DNA of 64,000 bases from Trametes villosa. Taxonomy: Eukaryota > Basidiomycota > Agaricomycetes > Polyporales > Polyporaceae. Positions 33,805 to 44,938 of the stretch are shown here, piece after piece. Location: positions 1,946,001 to 2,010,000 of the forward strand of contig PUDQ02000001.1 in NCBI GenBank assembly GCA_002964805.2, in the 5' to 3' direction. A program made the translations under genes and the position numbers. The first letter of the stretch is position 1. Each line of letters begins with the position of its first letter. The notes under the pieces were generated by a model that was given only the letters and a program-made list of their open reading frames with translations, was not told the origin of the DNA and ran no database searches.

Positions 33805-35302
33805 ATGACGCTCGCGCTGCCCCCGACCCCGCCAGAGCTCAAGGCGATCACGCCCTACATCCAGCGCGCAGATGAGATATTCAACAAGGACCCCGTCATC
33901 GCCTACTGGTGTACGTCCCACTCTCCGCAGGCCACAGTGCCACTCCCGTTCTCACACACCTCCAGGCGCATACTATGCTGCCCAGCAAGGCATCGGGCTC
34001 AAGGTCAAGGAGGCTACAACTCGGACTTTCCTCCTCGAACTCCTCGGCCTGCTCGAGAAGATGAAGACAGACCTCGGAGCGAATGACGCCGTTCATGACG
34101 AGCCCGCGGCCGCAGCCTACATTGAGAACTTCGCCCTCCGCGTATTCGCGGGTGCAGACGGCGAGGACAGGAAGGGGAATGCCACTCGGTGAGTGGCTCA
34201 CAGCCTCGCTTAGTCCAGACACATCCTGATCATCTCCAGTAACACCGCCAAGAAGTTCCTCGCTGCAGCCAACTTCTTTGAAGTCCTCCGCGTCTTCGAA
34301 GGCAGCAACGCCGCCATTGACCTCCAGTCTGTCGAGGAGAAGATCAAGTACTCGAAGTGGAAAGCAGCGGACATCGCCAAGGCTTTCCGCGAGGGCCGCA
34401 AGCCCACGCCAGGCCCAGCAGGCTCAGTGGTCGAAGACTCCCCCGCGCTCCCCGACCTCAACTTGCCCGACCCGCATGCCGCACCGCCCGGCACTCCCCC
34501 GACGGGCTCCTCACACCTGCCCTCGTCGTCCTCACCACCTGCGATAGCGCGCGCGACCCCTCCCCCGCCGCAGCTCACGAACCTTACACCCAACGAACCC
34601 TCAACCCACCTGAACGCCGGTCCGCATCTCCCGGATGGCCTCGCACCGCCGCAGCCCCCACAGAGCCCCGGCAGCTGGAGCACCGCCGCGACGCCGGGCT
34701 CGCCGAGCTTCGGGTTTGACGGCGCATCGAGCACCTCGACGAGCCCGGTACACAGCGGGCGACGCACCGCGTTCGTGAGCGAAGAGCTCGAAGGCCAGTC
34801 CGACGACGAGAGAGGCGCCGACACACCTTCGCCCACATCTGCCGCCAAGTCCGTACATTTCTCTCCGTCAGTCATCGGCGGGCAGTCGACCCCAGGTGTG
34901 GGAGGAGGCCACGCGCCGGACCAGGATCCGTTCAACTCCGTGCACGTGGTTGTGAGCAGCCCTCCCGCAAGCCCGTATGCCCATCCGCCGCCGCTCTCCT
35001 CGTCCGCGACGAACTCTCCTGCAACTATACCCCCACCTCTCCCTCATCACGGAGCAGCGCCGAGCGCTCCCCCGACGCGCCCACAGACGCACCATGTGCC
35101 GCCGCCGCCCGCGTCCTACCCATCAGCGCCCCCCTTCGACCCAGCGACTGCGACCGTCACGATCAGCCCCGCGGAACTGACACCGCAGGTCGTCGCGCGC
35201 GTGCAGAAGCACTGTCGCTACGCGATCTCCGCGCTGGACTACGAGGACGCAGAGCAAGCTGTGAAGGAACTTCGGGCGGCACTGCGCATGCTCGGCGGGT
35301 GA
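33805..35302 (+). CDS. VTA1: Vacuolar sorting protein Vta1 (ESCRT-III/Vps4 cofactor)
   Basis: Activates the Vps4 ATPase in disassembly of ESCRT-III at multivesicular bodies. Exons 33805-33910, 33966-34188, 34240-35302 give 463 residues. The N-terminal tandem MIT-like domain reads LPPTPPELKAITPYIQRADE, PVIAYWCAYYAAQQGIGLKV, LLELLGLLEKMKTDLGAND, then KKFLAAANFFEVLRVFEGS and EKIKYSKWKAADIAKAFREG. A long Pro/Ser-rich disordered linker follows. The C-terminal VTA1 dimerisation and Vps4-binding segment is VVARVQKHCRYAISALDYED, EQAVKELRAALRML. Both ends match the family. Length is typical of filamentous fungi, longer than yeast because of the linker. Confidence 0.95.
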
Positions 35303-35835
35303 GCGCGGCGAGGGCGATGCGTCGTGTATGACGAACGTAGGCGTTATCTATATGAGTTGTGTACTGCTGTGTTTCCGGATGTATCGCGTCGTGTGTGCTG
35401 TACTCTACTTCCCTTGATATATAATGTCTCCTTCCAGCAACCGCGCCGCGCTGTGTGGCGCACCGCCCGGCCTGGAACGGACCAGACACGCGGCGATAGG
35501 CATCGACAGCCGTCGATCTTCCAGCCTCGCCGATCGCCTGGCGAAGCTCTAGCTATAGCTATTAAGCACCGTGGCCACGCAGCGAACGCTCGCCGAAGGT
35601 GATCGGTGCGACGCTCGTGGACACCACGTCAGACCGCGGACGCGCACCTACGCAGCCGAACGTTCGATGGATTGCGCTCGTACGTGTACAACGTCAACCG
35701 CTCGATCACAGACGTCGCCGGCGGCACCAGCCTCGCCGGCGTATCCTCCTCCCGCGTAGCACTGAGCACACCGCCGGCGATGTCGTCGTCGTCCGTCTTG
35801 GACTTTTCTGTAGCCAGATGATCGTCGGGGAGCGG
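35303..35835. other. Convergent 3' intergenic region, no gene
   Basis: Lies between the 3' ends of VTA1 and the pectin methylesterase gene. No supported feature. Confidence 0.45.
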
Positions 35836-37725
35836 TTAGAGGAAGGCGGGGTCGATCCAGCTGGTGGAGTTGAGCACGGTCTTGATCGAGACCGGCGCGG
35901 AGAGCTTCGTGCTGAAGCTCGCCCGCGTGCCGGACGCGCCCGGGCCTGTGTTGCCGTACTCCGCGAACGTGACGTGGTCAGTCCTGTTAGGGCAAGCAGG
36001 CGCAGGTGGTAAGGGCGTGCCGCACATGGAAGAATATACGCAGGGCGCTACGATACTCACTGCGGAGTGCTGGAGAGATTATAGTCAGCGCACGACAATG
36101 GGCGGACTGGTAGATGTGTCTTACCCGACGTTCCAGATCGACCAGCCTGCCGCGGGCCTAAGGTATGCGAAAAGGGTCAATAATCCACACAACAACTTTG
36201 CGAAGACAGGCTCCCGCGCAAGCACGGTGCTGCGGCGACAGGACCATATCTCCGCCAGCCAAGCAGCGTACTCACACGTTGCTCCCGAGCTTAGTCTTCT
36301 GGAACACGACGCGCGCATAGTCGCGCCACGGACGCCCGAGGTACGCCGTGCCGGTGCCCTGCACGGTCGAGCTGTCGATAACATACCAGAGCCCGTCGTT
36401 GCTCGAGCGGCCCGACGCGGTGATGCACCCGCTTCCAATTGTCTGTAGAGGCAAAAGGACGCGTCAGCGCACGCTCCGGCGCACGTCGCAGACGAGAGGC
36501 GGTAGTGAGGGATTATCGCCAGGAAGAGGGACAACTTACGTTGATGACTGAACGGGTGATCCAGACCCTAAGGTGCAGAGGGGTGCATGTCAGTTGCAGA
36601 GCCTAGTGCATGAATTGTTTGGGCAGTAGAAGGACTGACGAGGCGCGCATGCCGAATATCTGGATCCATGCAGAGCAGGAGCAGAAGTCAGGTTAGCGAC
36701 CGAAGACATCACAGAAGGTGTACGTACGAAGTCAACCGCGCCTTCTATCCAGCTGTTCGCGTAGTATTGCCTGGCGAATGCGGAAGTAAGACACCGGCGC
36801 GGATGAAAGGAGTAAGTCCGCTACTCACGCGCCAACGTTAGCCAGGAGGGTATCCCTGGTGGCGGTACACCTCTCGTCAACGGCGAAGCCCGTTCAGGAA
36901 ATCCCGTCCGACGACTCACTGGTCCCCCGTAATCTTCAGCCCGTACGCGCCAAACTGGCCGGCCTGCACGCTCAGTGCGATCGCCTGCGCCTGCGACATT
37001 GTAAAGTGCGGTCAGTACGTAACCCCTGGAGCACATTAGGTTCGGGGGTGCCGCCCGACGTACCTGGTCCACCGTCTGTCCACACCAGAACCCCGGTGCC
37101 AAGGCGCAGCGGCCGCCATGGACGCAGAGTGAATGAATGAATGGGCGCGGGCGCGGCGGGCGAGTGGAGACGCGCCGGTCAATAGAGCCGCGGGCGCGAT
37201 GCGGGCCGCTGCAGACGCACCTTGCCGTACGTGTTCGCGATGTTTAGGTTGTAGAGTGCCACGTTCGCGGCGTGCACCTGCACCGTCCCGCTCGCATCAT
37301 TGGAGCCCGCCTTGGAGGCCGGGATGTTGTTCGTGATCGTGACAGCTGCCGGTGCGCGCGGTGCGCGTCAACGTCGGCGTCGTCGGGCAGCGCGCAGGGG
37401 AGGACGCACTATTGCCGGTATAGGACGACGGTGTGTTCGTCTGCCCGTACACCTTCACGTTCGGCCGAGTAATGATCGCGGTGTCCGTGTATGTTCCTGA
37501 GTACACGAAGTACACCTGCAGAAATGGGGTCGTGACTCGTCAAGACACCGTTGCTGGACCGAAGGTGAAGCGATCACTCACGAGGCTCGACGTGTCCTTG
37601 AGCGCAGCGGACAAGGTTTTGTACTTGCCCCCGGAGCCGACGGTGATCGCGCCTGCCGGAGGGCTGCTGAGCGCGGACGCGCCGACGATGAGGTAAGTGA
37701 GCAACAACAGCAAGTAGGACTGCAT
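35836..37725 (-). CDS. Secreted pectin methylesterase (CE8)
   Basis: Removes methyl esters from homogalacturonan in plant cell walls. It starts at 37725 with a signal peptide, MQSYLLLLLTYLIVGASALS, followed by GAITVGSGGKYKTLSAALKD. The body is split by many introns. Recovered segments in order: YFVYSGTYTDTAIITRPNVK, VYGQTNTPSSYTGN, then across an intron TVTITNNIPASKAGSNDASG, QVHAANVALYNLNIANTYGK, AQAIALSVQAGQFGAYGLKI, DQDTLLANVG (first catalytic Asp and Gln), YYANSWIEGAVDFIFG (second Asp), GCITASGRSSNDGLWYVID, YLGRPWRDYARVVF (substrate Arg and Trp), HVTFAEYGNTGPGA, and the end TSWIDPAFL. All three catalytic elements are present, so the enzyme should be active. Exon joins were inferred by hand; at least eight exons. 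Confidence 0.92.
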
Positions 37726-38439
37726 CGCGGGCTGCTGGAGGGTCGAGCGCAAGCACGCGCACCTCCACCGCGGTTATATGGTGGCCACCTACGCAACCGC
37801 CAGCACTTCGCTACGGTCACCCGCCAAGGTCATGCAGCACCCGGAGGCCAACATTGCGAGCTTAAGCCATGCGCTCCAAGTGCGAGATACGGCCGGAGAA
37901 GCGGATGACGACGTCCAGACCGCGGCCTGCACATGCAACAGGGCCCGAGTGCGCGCTGGCGACTGGCCCCTGCGGGCCGTCGGTATACGCAGCGGGCCGC
38001 CCGGCCATACCCGGACGTTCGTAGTGCACTGGACCTGACGTTGCCGCCACCATGGGAATCCTCTTCTCGAACTGAGCTGAGAAGGTTACCGGGATGTGTC
38101 ACGCGAGCTTAGTTCCGGACGAAGTTCGGGCCCGCCCCGAGGAAATATTAAAAACACAAATGAAGAGGGGATGGATACGGACGTGGGCTTAGTGCGCGAA
38201 CGGGGGTGCAACACGGATGGCAGGCGGTCGGCCTTGGCTGACAGCAGTAAACAAGCATCGTCTGGGGATTGTGGACTAGTGTGGACCGCAGTCAGCGCGT
38301 TAGCGCGGACTTAGGCAGCGATCGGCTCACATGGACGCCGGGCCCTGGCGATGGCTCCACTCCGCCTTCTCGTCTGACTTATGGTGAAGCGGCATAAGCG
38401 GATGCCCTAAGCGAGACGCCGCTCTCCTGCCACCCAAAC
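37726..38439. other. Intergenic region, no gene
   Basis: Upstream of the pectin methylesterase and downstream of the unknown gene at 38440. No supported ORF or motif in 714 bases. Confidence 0.45.
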
Positions 38440-39590
38440 TCATGGGGGCGATGCGTGCGGAAGCACCTCTCCGGGAGCGGAGACAGGGCTTTCGTGAATA
38501 ACACCCTCGTTCCTGTCCGCCTCGCTGAAGACGAATTTGGGGATAGCGACAGGGAACTCGGGTGATGGCGATGCTGCGGTACTTGCGATGGGGGACCCCG
38601 CCAAATCTGGGGACATGGGGACGGTGTCCCTGGTGTTGTTCCGGCTAGTCGTAAAGTCCATCGTTGGCGTCGGGAGAGCGTGGAACGTCGTCAGCGCGTC
38701 GGAAAGCTCGCCGAGCTGCGAAGGGAACGGTCATCGCCTGGGACTCTACACACCAAACAAGGCGAGAGTGCGCCGACCTTGCCCATAATGTCATCGATAG
38801 CTTTCCGTCTGCCCTTGAAGGTTTCCGCGAGGTCGTTGAACTCCGCGTCGCGGGCACGCTTGCGCTGCTCCTCGGCGGCGTCCGCGACCCCGTCGGGCTC
38901 GTCCCAGTCCTCGCCGACATGGATCGTGTCAGAATGCACCCGCCCAGTTACGCCCGCCACCCGTTTAGTGCTCCGCATGTCGTTCAGGCCGGTGCCCTCC
39001 ATCTGGACATGCATGCTGGCGACCGCGCTTTGCAGTTCGCGGATGCTTGCGAGCCGCGCCCAGAGCTCTTCCCTCGTCTGTTCGAACTGCTCCGCGCCGC
39101 CGCCGTCGCGCTCGTGCTCCCTGTCCTGCCGCCTGGGCACCATGACGCCGACGAGCGAGCCTGAGAAGGGGTCGAGGAGGGCCTCCTGGGTCGTGCCGGG
39201 GGAGGATGCGGTGGAGCGGGCGCCGGCGGGGGACGGGCTGGGGGTGCGTTCCGAGCGTTCCTGCGAGCCGACGCTTGGGATGACGCTGAGCTTCGGCGCG
39301 GTTCTGGCGGGATCTATGCCATGCGGCAGCGGCAGCGGCGGGGGAAGCGGGCTGCGCGGGCCCTGGAGCCCCGCGAGGACGGCATCATGCGGGGTAGCGA
39401 GCGCGGCAGTCACTGGGCCGGGGGGCGGGGCCGCAGGCGCGGGGGGTGCGTCCGCGTCGGGGGCGCGCTCGGCGGGGTGGGCGTGGAGTGATGCACGCGG
39501 CGGGTGGTCTGGGGGAGGCTCGGACAGCGTGCGGGGGCCCGCGCGCGCAATCGGGGGCCGCAGCTGGTCGGCGGGAGGACGAGAAGCCAT
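38440..39590 (-). CDS. Unknown Pro/Ser-rich protein with a coiled-coil segment
   Basis: I do not recognise this protein. Two exons, 39590-38778 and 38715-38440, give 362 residues. The start is set at MASRPPADQLRPP; the frame is open further upstream but reads as Arg-rich promoter sequence. The N-terminal third is Pro/Ala-rich and disordered. A short segment, TTQEALLDPFSGSLVGVMVP, may be conserved. The middle is helical and charged: EQFEQTREELWARLASIREL QSAVASM, then DEPDGVADAAEEQRKRARDA and FNDLAETFKGRRKAIDDIM, likely a coiled coil running into LGELSDALTTFHALPTPTM across the intron. The tail is Ser/Pro-rich with several Ser-Pro sites. No signal peptide or membrane span. Confidence 0.68.
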
Positions 39591-40137
39591 GGCGCACGAC
39601 TGCACCTGCCATTCCCGGACGCGCCCGCCCTTGACGCCGCGGCACGCGCAGGCCATGTGGCGGTGGCGGCGCCGTTTGGCATGGCGTCCCCCGACGCTAA
39701 TTCGTGCTCCATTATTCACTCGCACCCGCCCTCCTCGTTGCGCGCAATCATACGCGGAGCCCCGGTCGGAGCACGCAGGCACTAGCACCCCCGCGCCAGG
39801 CCTATCCCCGGACTCGCGCCGCACTGGGGTGGGAAACATCATCAGAACGCTAGATTGGTACTAGATTGAGCAAAGATTGGGTCGTAGAAACCTAATTACA
39901 TCGGCTGCCGAAGATCCCAAGAAATTACGGGCCCCTTACACTATGTACATACTCTATGCCCGCAGCGCTCCATACGGGTCCACAGCTGCGCGGTTCGCAG
40001 GCGTGCGCGGCCCGCGCCGCCCCCTAGGTCGGGGGGGCTAGCTCAGCACCCTGACACGCGGCCGTCGTGGCGAGCACTCCAAAACTCGCGGCTAGGAGAG
40101 GGGGTGTCATCGGCTACCTGTCCATCGAGCGCCGTGC
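39591..40137. other. Intergenic region, no gene
   Basis: Upstream of the 38440 gene and downstream of the exonuclease-like gene. The part 39840-39960 is AT-rich. No supported feature. Confidence 0.45.
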
Positions 40138-40962
40138 TCACAGGTAGCACCTGGAGAAGGTGCTCGGTGGGAGGAACGATGGCCACTGTCCCCTGGAGAC
40201 GGTGGCTTCCCACTCCTCGGCATGCGAGCGGTAGAGGTCCAGCGCTGCGCGGGCGTTCTCCAACTAGCGATGATTGAATAAACGAACCCTGAGGAAGGGT
40301 GCAGAACACTCACTGCACAGACGTGGGTCTCCTGGACCCTGCGCCGCATAAGGTGCCACATCAACGTCTGAAGACCGATGACTTGGTTGGGGGAGCGGAG
40401 AGCGTTGCGGAACGGTTGATACAATGCAACGTCGCGCGTAGCCACCGCTGAATGAGGGATCCCCAAAACTAAATCATAGCAACCTGATTAGCGTCGAGGC
40501 ACCACCGCTGGGAGCTGATCATGGGGGACTTACCGGACAGGTCTTGCCAAAGTGTATGGCCGACGAGGATCCTGTCCCTGATCAGCTGCGCGACGCGTTG
40601 CTGCACCTCTTTCCAAGGCAGAGCCTTGCCTAAAATATCGTCAGCGGGGATACAGGCGGAATGAGTTAAATACTGACTTGGATGGAGATCCGAGGCTTGG
40701 ATGCCGGTGGTGTTCGTACGGTAGTCGGTGACTGGGTTCGTCGGGAGGACGTAGGAGCAGAAGACCTCCGTCCCTCTGTAGTCGACGACGGCGACACGGC
40801 TTTAAAGCGAGAAGGCTCGTGAGCGCGAGCTGTGGCGTCGGGGGCGAGCGCACGGTGGACGTACGCGATCATGGGCGTGCCGCCGCCCGGTCCGCAGCCG
40901 ACGCTGGTGGTGGCGAGGGCCAGGAACTTGTCCGGAGAGGGGATAGGGTACTTCTGAGCCAT
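40138..40962 (-). CDS. DEDD-exonuclease-like protein with missing catalytic acids (Rex4/ISG20 type)
   Basis: RNase-H-like fold of the DEDDh exonucleases. It starts at 40962 (MAQKYPIPSPDKFLALATTS). Recovered exons read VGCGPGGGTPMIARVAVVDY, then TEVFCSYVLPTNPVTDYRTN, TTGIQASDLHP, ALPWKEVQQRVAQLIRDRIL, VGHTLWQDLSVLGIPHSAVA, TRDVALYQPFRNALRSPNQV, IGLQTLMWHLMRRRVQE, LENARAALDLYRSHAEEW, ending at 40138. Active relatives have D-x-E in the first motif (ALDCEMVG-like), a D after the GH-x-L motif, and D in the EDA motif. Here the first motif is LALATTSVG (both acids gone), the middle Asp is kept (LWQDL), and the last is ENA (Asp to Asn). The fold is clear; nuclease activity is doubtful. Confidence 0.82.
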
Positions 40963-42597
40963 TGCGCGGTAATCAACGAGGGCCGAGTGCACACACCTCG
41001 ATGCGTTGGAGCAGAACCGCGCAGGATTTATGTATGGGCGGGAAGAGCGTGCAGTGACGGACGGAGGGCAGGCCGCGGGCTGTTGGTGTTTCAAGCGCGT
41101 AATATGTTGACATTTACTCAACTAGGGCAGAACGACAGGGCGTGAAGCTCGGGGGCGGTGTTGACGAAAACGTCGTGGGGGAGCCGCGCCGTGCGTCGAG
41201 GCGGTTTGGGGGATGCCGGCGGAGGTAAGCCAGCTGGGGCGGCCAGGTAGCCGGACCGCGAGCGGGCATGCATGGAGGGCGACGTGGCTGGTGGCAGATT
41301 CACCACGGATCTCGCGCGGAGACGGCGAAGATCTCGCCACATTCTGCAATCTCAGCGACAGATCCCCTGTCGTCCACCCCGACCCCGAGAAGAGCGAGAA
41401 GGAAGGCTGTCAGCCTGCTCCCGCCCCCCAAAGGCAGCCCGCCTCCCCCGCCTGCGCTGAGCGGCCACCGGTGTATATGGACCCGAGCATGACCTCAGGG
41501 CGCGTCGGCCAATTATGCCACGATCGAGTGCGCATCCACGGGCACAAATCGGACGACATACCGATTCGGTCGGGGCGCGCTGCATGCCGGCGCCCACGGC
41601 GCACTAGTCGGGGCACGACGCCGCCCATGGCGCGCTCCTCGCCCTCCCAGACGAAGTGGATAGTGTGCGCGCGACACCGTCGTGTTCGTGGCTCGCTTGT
41701 AGACGCGTTACGGGATACGCGCCAGCACAGACGCCCGGTGCGCGGTCGAGACCATACGCGAGTCTAAAGTGCTTTACGCTGGTGGCACCCGCGGGAAAGA
41801 TCGGATCGCTGTAAACAGTGGAGTCAAACACCCAAATGAGGCAGTCGAAGTGATTAAACGCACGTACACTCCCACAGACGCCCGGCAGACCTCGCGGGTT
41901 CATCTCCTCGGACTCGAGTGCCGCCCTCGTGTTCGGGCAGACAATGTCGGTCCCCCCTCTTCCCCTCCGTGCCATCGTTCGGGACGAGCCTAAGTGACCT
42001 GCAACGAGCCGTAAGCGTAAGCGGACACAGGCGCGATATTCCGGAATGCACACGGACGACACTCTCACAGCCGCATTCGAACTAACTCGCCACTTGGCGG
42101 CGCATCGAGCAACGAGTGCCGCACTAAGCACACCCGCCCGCTGCATCAGACCAGATCTGTCAGAGCTACCCCAGCTCGGTACGACGTGGAACCTGGACGA
42201 TGAGCCGGTGGAGAGGATCATCTCACGAAGCCGGCGCATGACGTTAACGCACACGCACCAGGGGCTCCATCCGAACACAGCATAAACTCCACAGCATAGG
42301 ATGAGTGCCCTGCGCCCCCGTCCAATCTCCATTTCTGGCGCGAGGTCTCGGCCACACCGGCCACTCCACGAGCGTGCCCGCACTCCGCAGACAACACGCT
42401 CCCGAATTTTTCCAGGTCTCGAGCAGCGGAGGGGGCCCTCCGAGCCACGCCGCTCTAGGGTCCCGGATTTTGGTGGAGGCAATTAAGGGTCTACTTGTAT
42501 AAAGCCTGTAAATATTACGTTCACAAGACGCACTACCATAGTCCACCCGCAGCGTACCGTATGCGCCCCCCACGGCGTCGGCGAGACACCGCGAGGG
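40963..42597. other. 1.6-kb intergenic region without recognisable gene
   Basis: The longest ORF (leftward, 42482-41604) is Arg/Ser-rich, lacks family resemblance and opposes other equally long frames, as expected of GC-rich non-coding sequence. No repeats or mobile-element signs were seen. Confidence 0.4.
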
Positions 42598-44405
42598 TCA
42601 TGAACGGTGTTGCCGCGCCCTCCAGAGCCTCCTGCGGATCAGTCGCCAGCGCCAGCCCTCCTTGTTCCTGGTCGGTGCCCGGTGAAGGTTGAGCCAACGG
42701 AGTCGCCGGGTGCGGTCCTTCGTTAGGTCACCTTCCACGGCCTCCTTCTCCGCCTCCCATCCCGGCCGCTGGCAATCGAGCGCGTTCTGAGCTTCGACGA
42801 CGGCGTTCGCGCGTCGAGTGTCGCCCTGTTTCAGCCAGTACGACGCGAGGCGACGCCTGACGGCATCGTCTACAACGTCTGGGCCCCAGCGCTCCGCGAA
42901 CTCCTTTACAATTTCCTCCGCGCGCTCGCCGCACCGCACGGTCTGGCGTAAAGTCCGCAGCAGGAAAAAGAGCGTGGTCGAGGTCGGCCGGAAGTCGCGG
43001 TGCATGCGGAGGAAGCCGAAGAGCGCCTTGCGGGCGGCATAGTGCTCCGTCAGACTAGCCTTCGGGCCGGGCTTCAGGTGCAGGTGAATGATGGATAGGC
43101 AGGAGTGCTGCCAGTCGGCGTCGAGGGTCTCCGGCAGGGATTGGAAGTACTGAGTTGTCACCAAGAGCGCTAGCGGCCGCCGCTCGTGGTCGACCAGCGC
43201 ACGCACGAGCGCGTAGACGGCCCGCGGGGGCATGCGCTCGAGGTCGCCTTGAGCCACCAACGGAGGATGCTCCAAAAGGGCATTCAGCCGTCCGGCTGCC
43301 ACCGAGCGCGAGGTGGCCGGCAGAGACTCCCTGCCCTTGGATTCCGGGCGCTCCTGCGCAGCTGGCCGGAGGGAAATGGCGCCCCGCTTGACGCTGCCGA
43401 AGAATTCGAGCCAGACGGGCAAGGGGATCTCCAGACCGTCCGCACGCATCCGCTCCATTTCCTCATGCCATGCCTGCTCCCAGAACCCGGTCCGAACCAT
43501 GCAGCGCACCCGGAGCGCCCTCGTTTCCACGTCTCCCGCGACGTCCTCCCGAACCATGAGGCCGAGCAGGTGCTTCACCGTTCCGAAGCTAGCGTGTCGG
43601 ATCGCTAGCCGTATAAGGACGTTGAACGAGGCGGTGGAGTGGAGGCCCTCGTAAGCCGCGTGATAGGAAAGCAACGGCCCGATGGGAGGTTGGTGCTTAG
43701 CGGTGACCGCGAAGACGAGGTTGGCCAGCAATTCTTCTGCCGTGGAGGGGTCGGGTATAGCGGCGAGCTGCTTTGGGATAGGAAGCCGGCCAGAGTACAC
43801 TCGCGGGAGGAGTGACTCGGGCACGGAGCTCCGAATTTCCTCCCATGGCGGATCACTCTCGTACGCCGACGGACCGGCGCATAGAGAGTGCGGGGACTCA
43901 AAGTCTGACGGGGACAAGCGTTCGGGGTTGAACGGGGTGACCAGGTTCCTTCTCGGAGCGCGGAAGGTCGCCGGGCGCTCCCTCGCTTGCGCTGGATCGA
44001 CTTCGGGGCCACGCGAGACGTCCGTAGCTTGTGGGATAGAAGGGGAGTAGGCGGCATGTGGGGTCGGCGCGTGGACGCGCAATTTCTCGTGGAGCGGTGG
44101 GGCAGGCGCGGCATAGGACGTACTGCACACATTCGCGGACCTGACACGTTAATTCGACGCGCTGCGTGCAGACAGGGAAGTACGCACCGTGCTGTGGACG
44201 ACGACGGTCCTCCCACCCCGCCAGCACCGTCATGACCGCGACGGGCGCGCAGAGTGCTGGGTGCTACGTCTTCTGCCCGGACGCAGGTCCGATGGTATGC
44301 ACGCGTCGGCCGTGTCCTGGCCCACGCCCTGCCAGCAGCAGCCTGGAAGAGAGATGCGAGCGAGAGGGGGGGCAGTGTTGCAGTCAGGGACGCATGATGG
44401 TGCAT
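42598..44405 (-). CDS. PPR/TPR-like helical-repeat protein, probably mitochondrial
   Basis: Two exons, 44405-44188 and 44140-42598 (intron 44187-44141, 47 bases), give 586 residues. The N-terminus MHHHASLTATLPPLSLASLF then QAAAGRAWARTRPTRAYHRT is rich in Ser/Arg and free of acids, like a mitochondrial presequence. The body is helical repeats: STAEELLANLVFAVTAKHQP, STASFNVLIRLAIRHASFGT, VKHLLGLMVREDVAGDVETR, EQAWHEEMERMRADGLEIPL, then MPPRAVYALVRALVDHERRP, FRPTSTTLFFLLRTLRQTV, and RAEEIVKEFAERWGPDVVD. The paired-helix pattern and lengths suggest PPR-related repeats, often in mitochondrial RNA metabolism. The C-terminus (RLRWLNLHRAPTRNKEGWRW) is strongly basic. No specific orthologue recognised. 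Confidence 0.8.
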
Positions 44406-44938
44406 GCATGAGCATTCCAGCCCGGCGCGGTCTGGTCGGGGCAGTCGGTCGTAGGCGGAGCAGGCTGAGCTCGAGTCGTTGCGTGACGCTGCCAGTGCCC
44501 ACAGCAGGCGCCCATGCTTGTGCTACAAAATTCGCCACGTGCTTCGATTGCGATCCTGGATCAACACCCGCAAACACAGCAGCCACACCGCGGCACACGC
44601 CGCCACGGGCCCGAGCACGACCCAGGCGAGGGGAACAGCTGGGAACAGGCGATCGACAGAAACGGTGGCAATAGTATATTCGTGTCGTGACATTCCATGC
44701 TAGCATAACCAGTGATGATGTGGGCGTACAATTGCAGGGAGCAGGGGAAGCGGACAGCAAGATGCAAAGAGTGTGACTGCGTAGATGATGTAAAGTAGGG
44801 CCGCGGAACATTATGGATGTCGGAATGAGAGCGTATACACGGCTACATCATGGGGACCTGGGGGAGAGGGAAACGTGCGGATGGGGAGAATGTTCATATA
44901 GCCATAAAGACAAACCATGATGCCGATGGTCCTGCTGA
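44406..44938. other. Intergenic region, no gene
   Basis: Upstream of the PPR-like gene and downstream of STS1. Carries a CACGTG at 44536-44541, 131 bases upstream of the PPR-like start. Confidence 0.45.
44536..44541. promoter_or_regulatory. CACGTG E-box (candidate)
   Basis: Perfect CACGTG, 131 bases upstream of the PPR-like start. Confidence 0.3.

Noticed and set aside
41604..42482. Long leftward ORF (292 codons)
   Set aside because: Arg/Ser/Gly-rich with no family likeness, and equally long frames overlap it on other frames; typical of GC-rich non-coding sequence.
43605..44405. Continuing the 44405 frame through 43605 as one exon
   Set aside because: The alternative frame 44130-42598 is much longer and has helical-repeat character; splicing at 44187-44141 joins the two.
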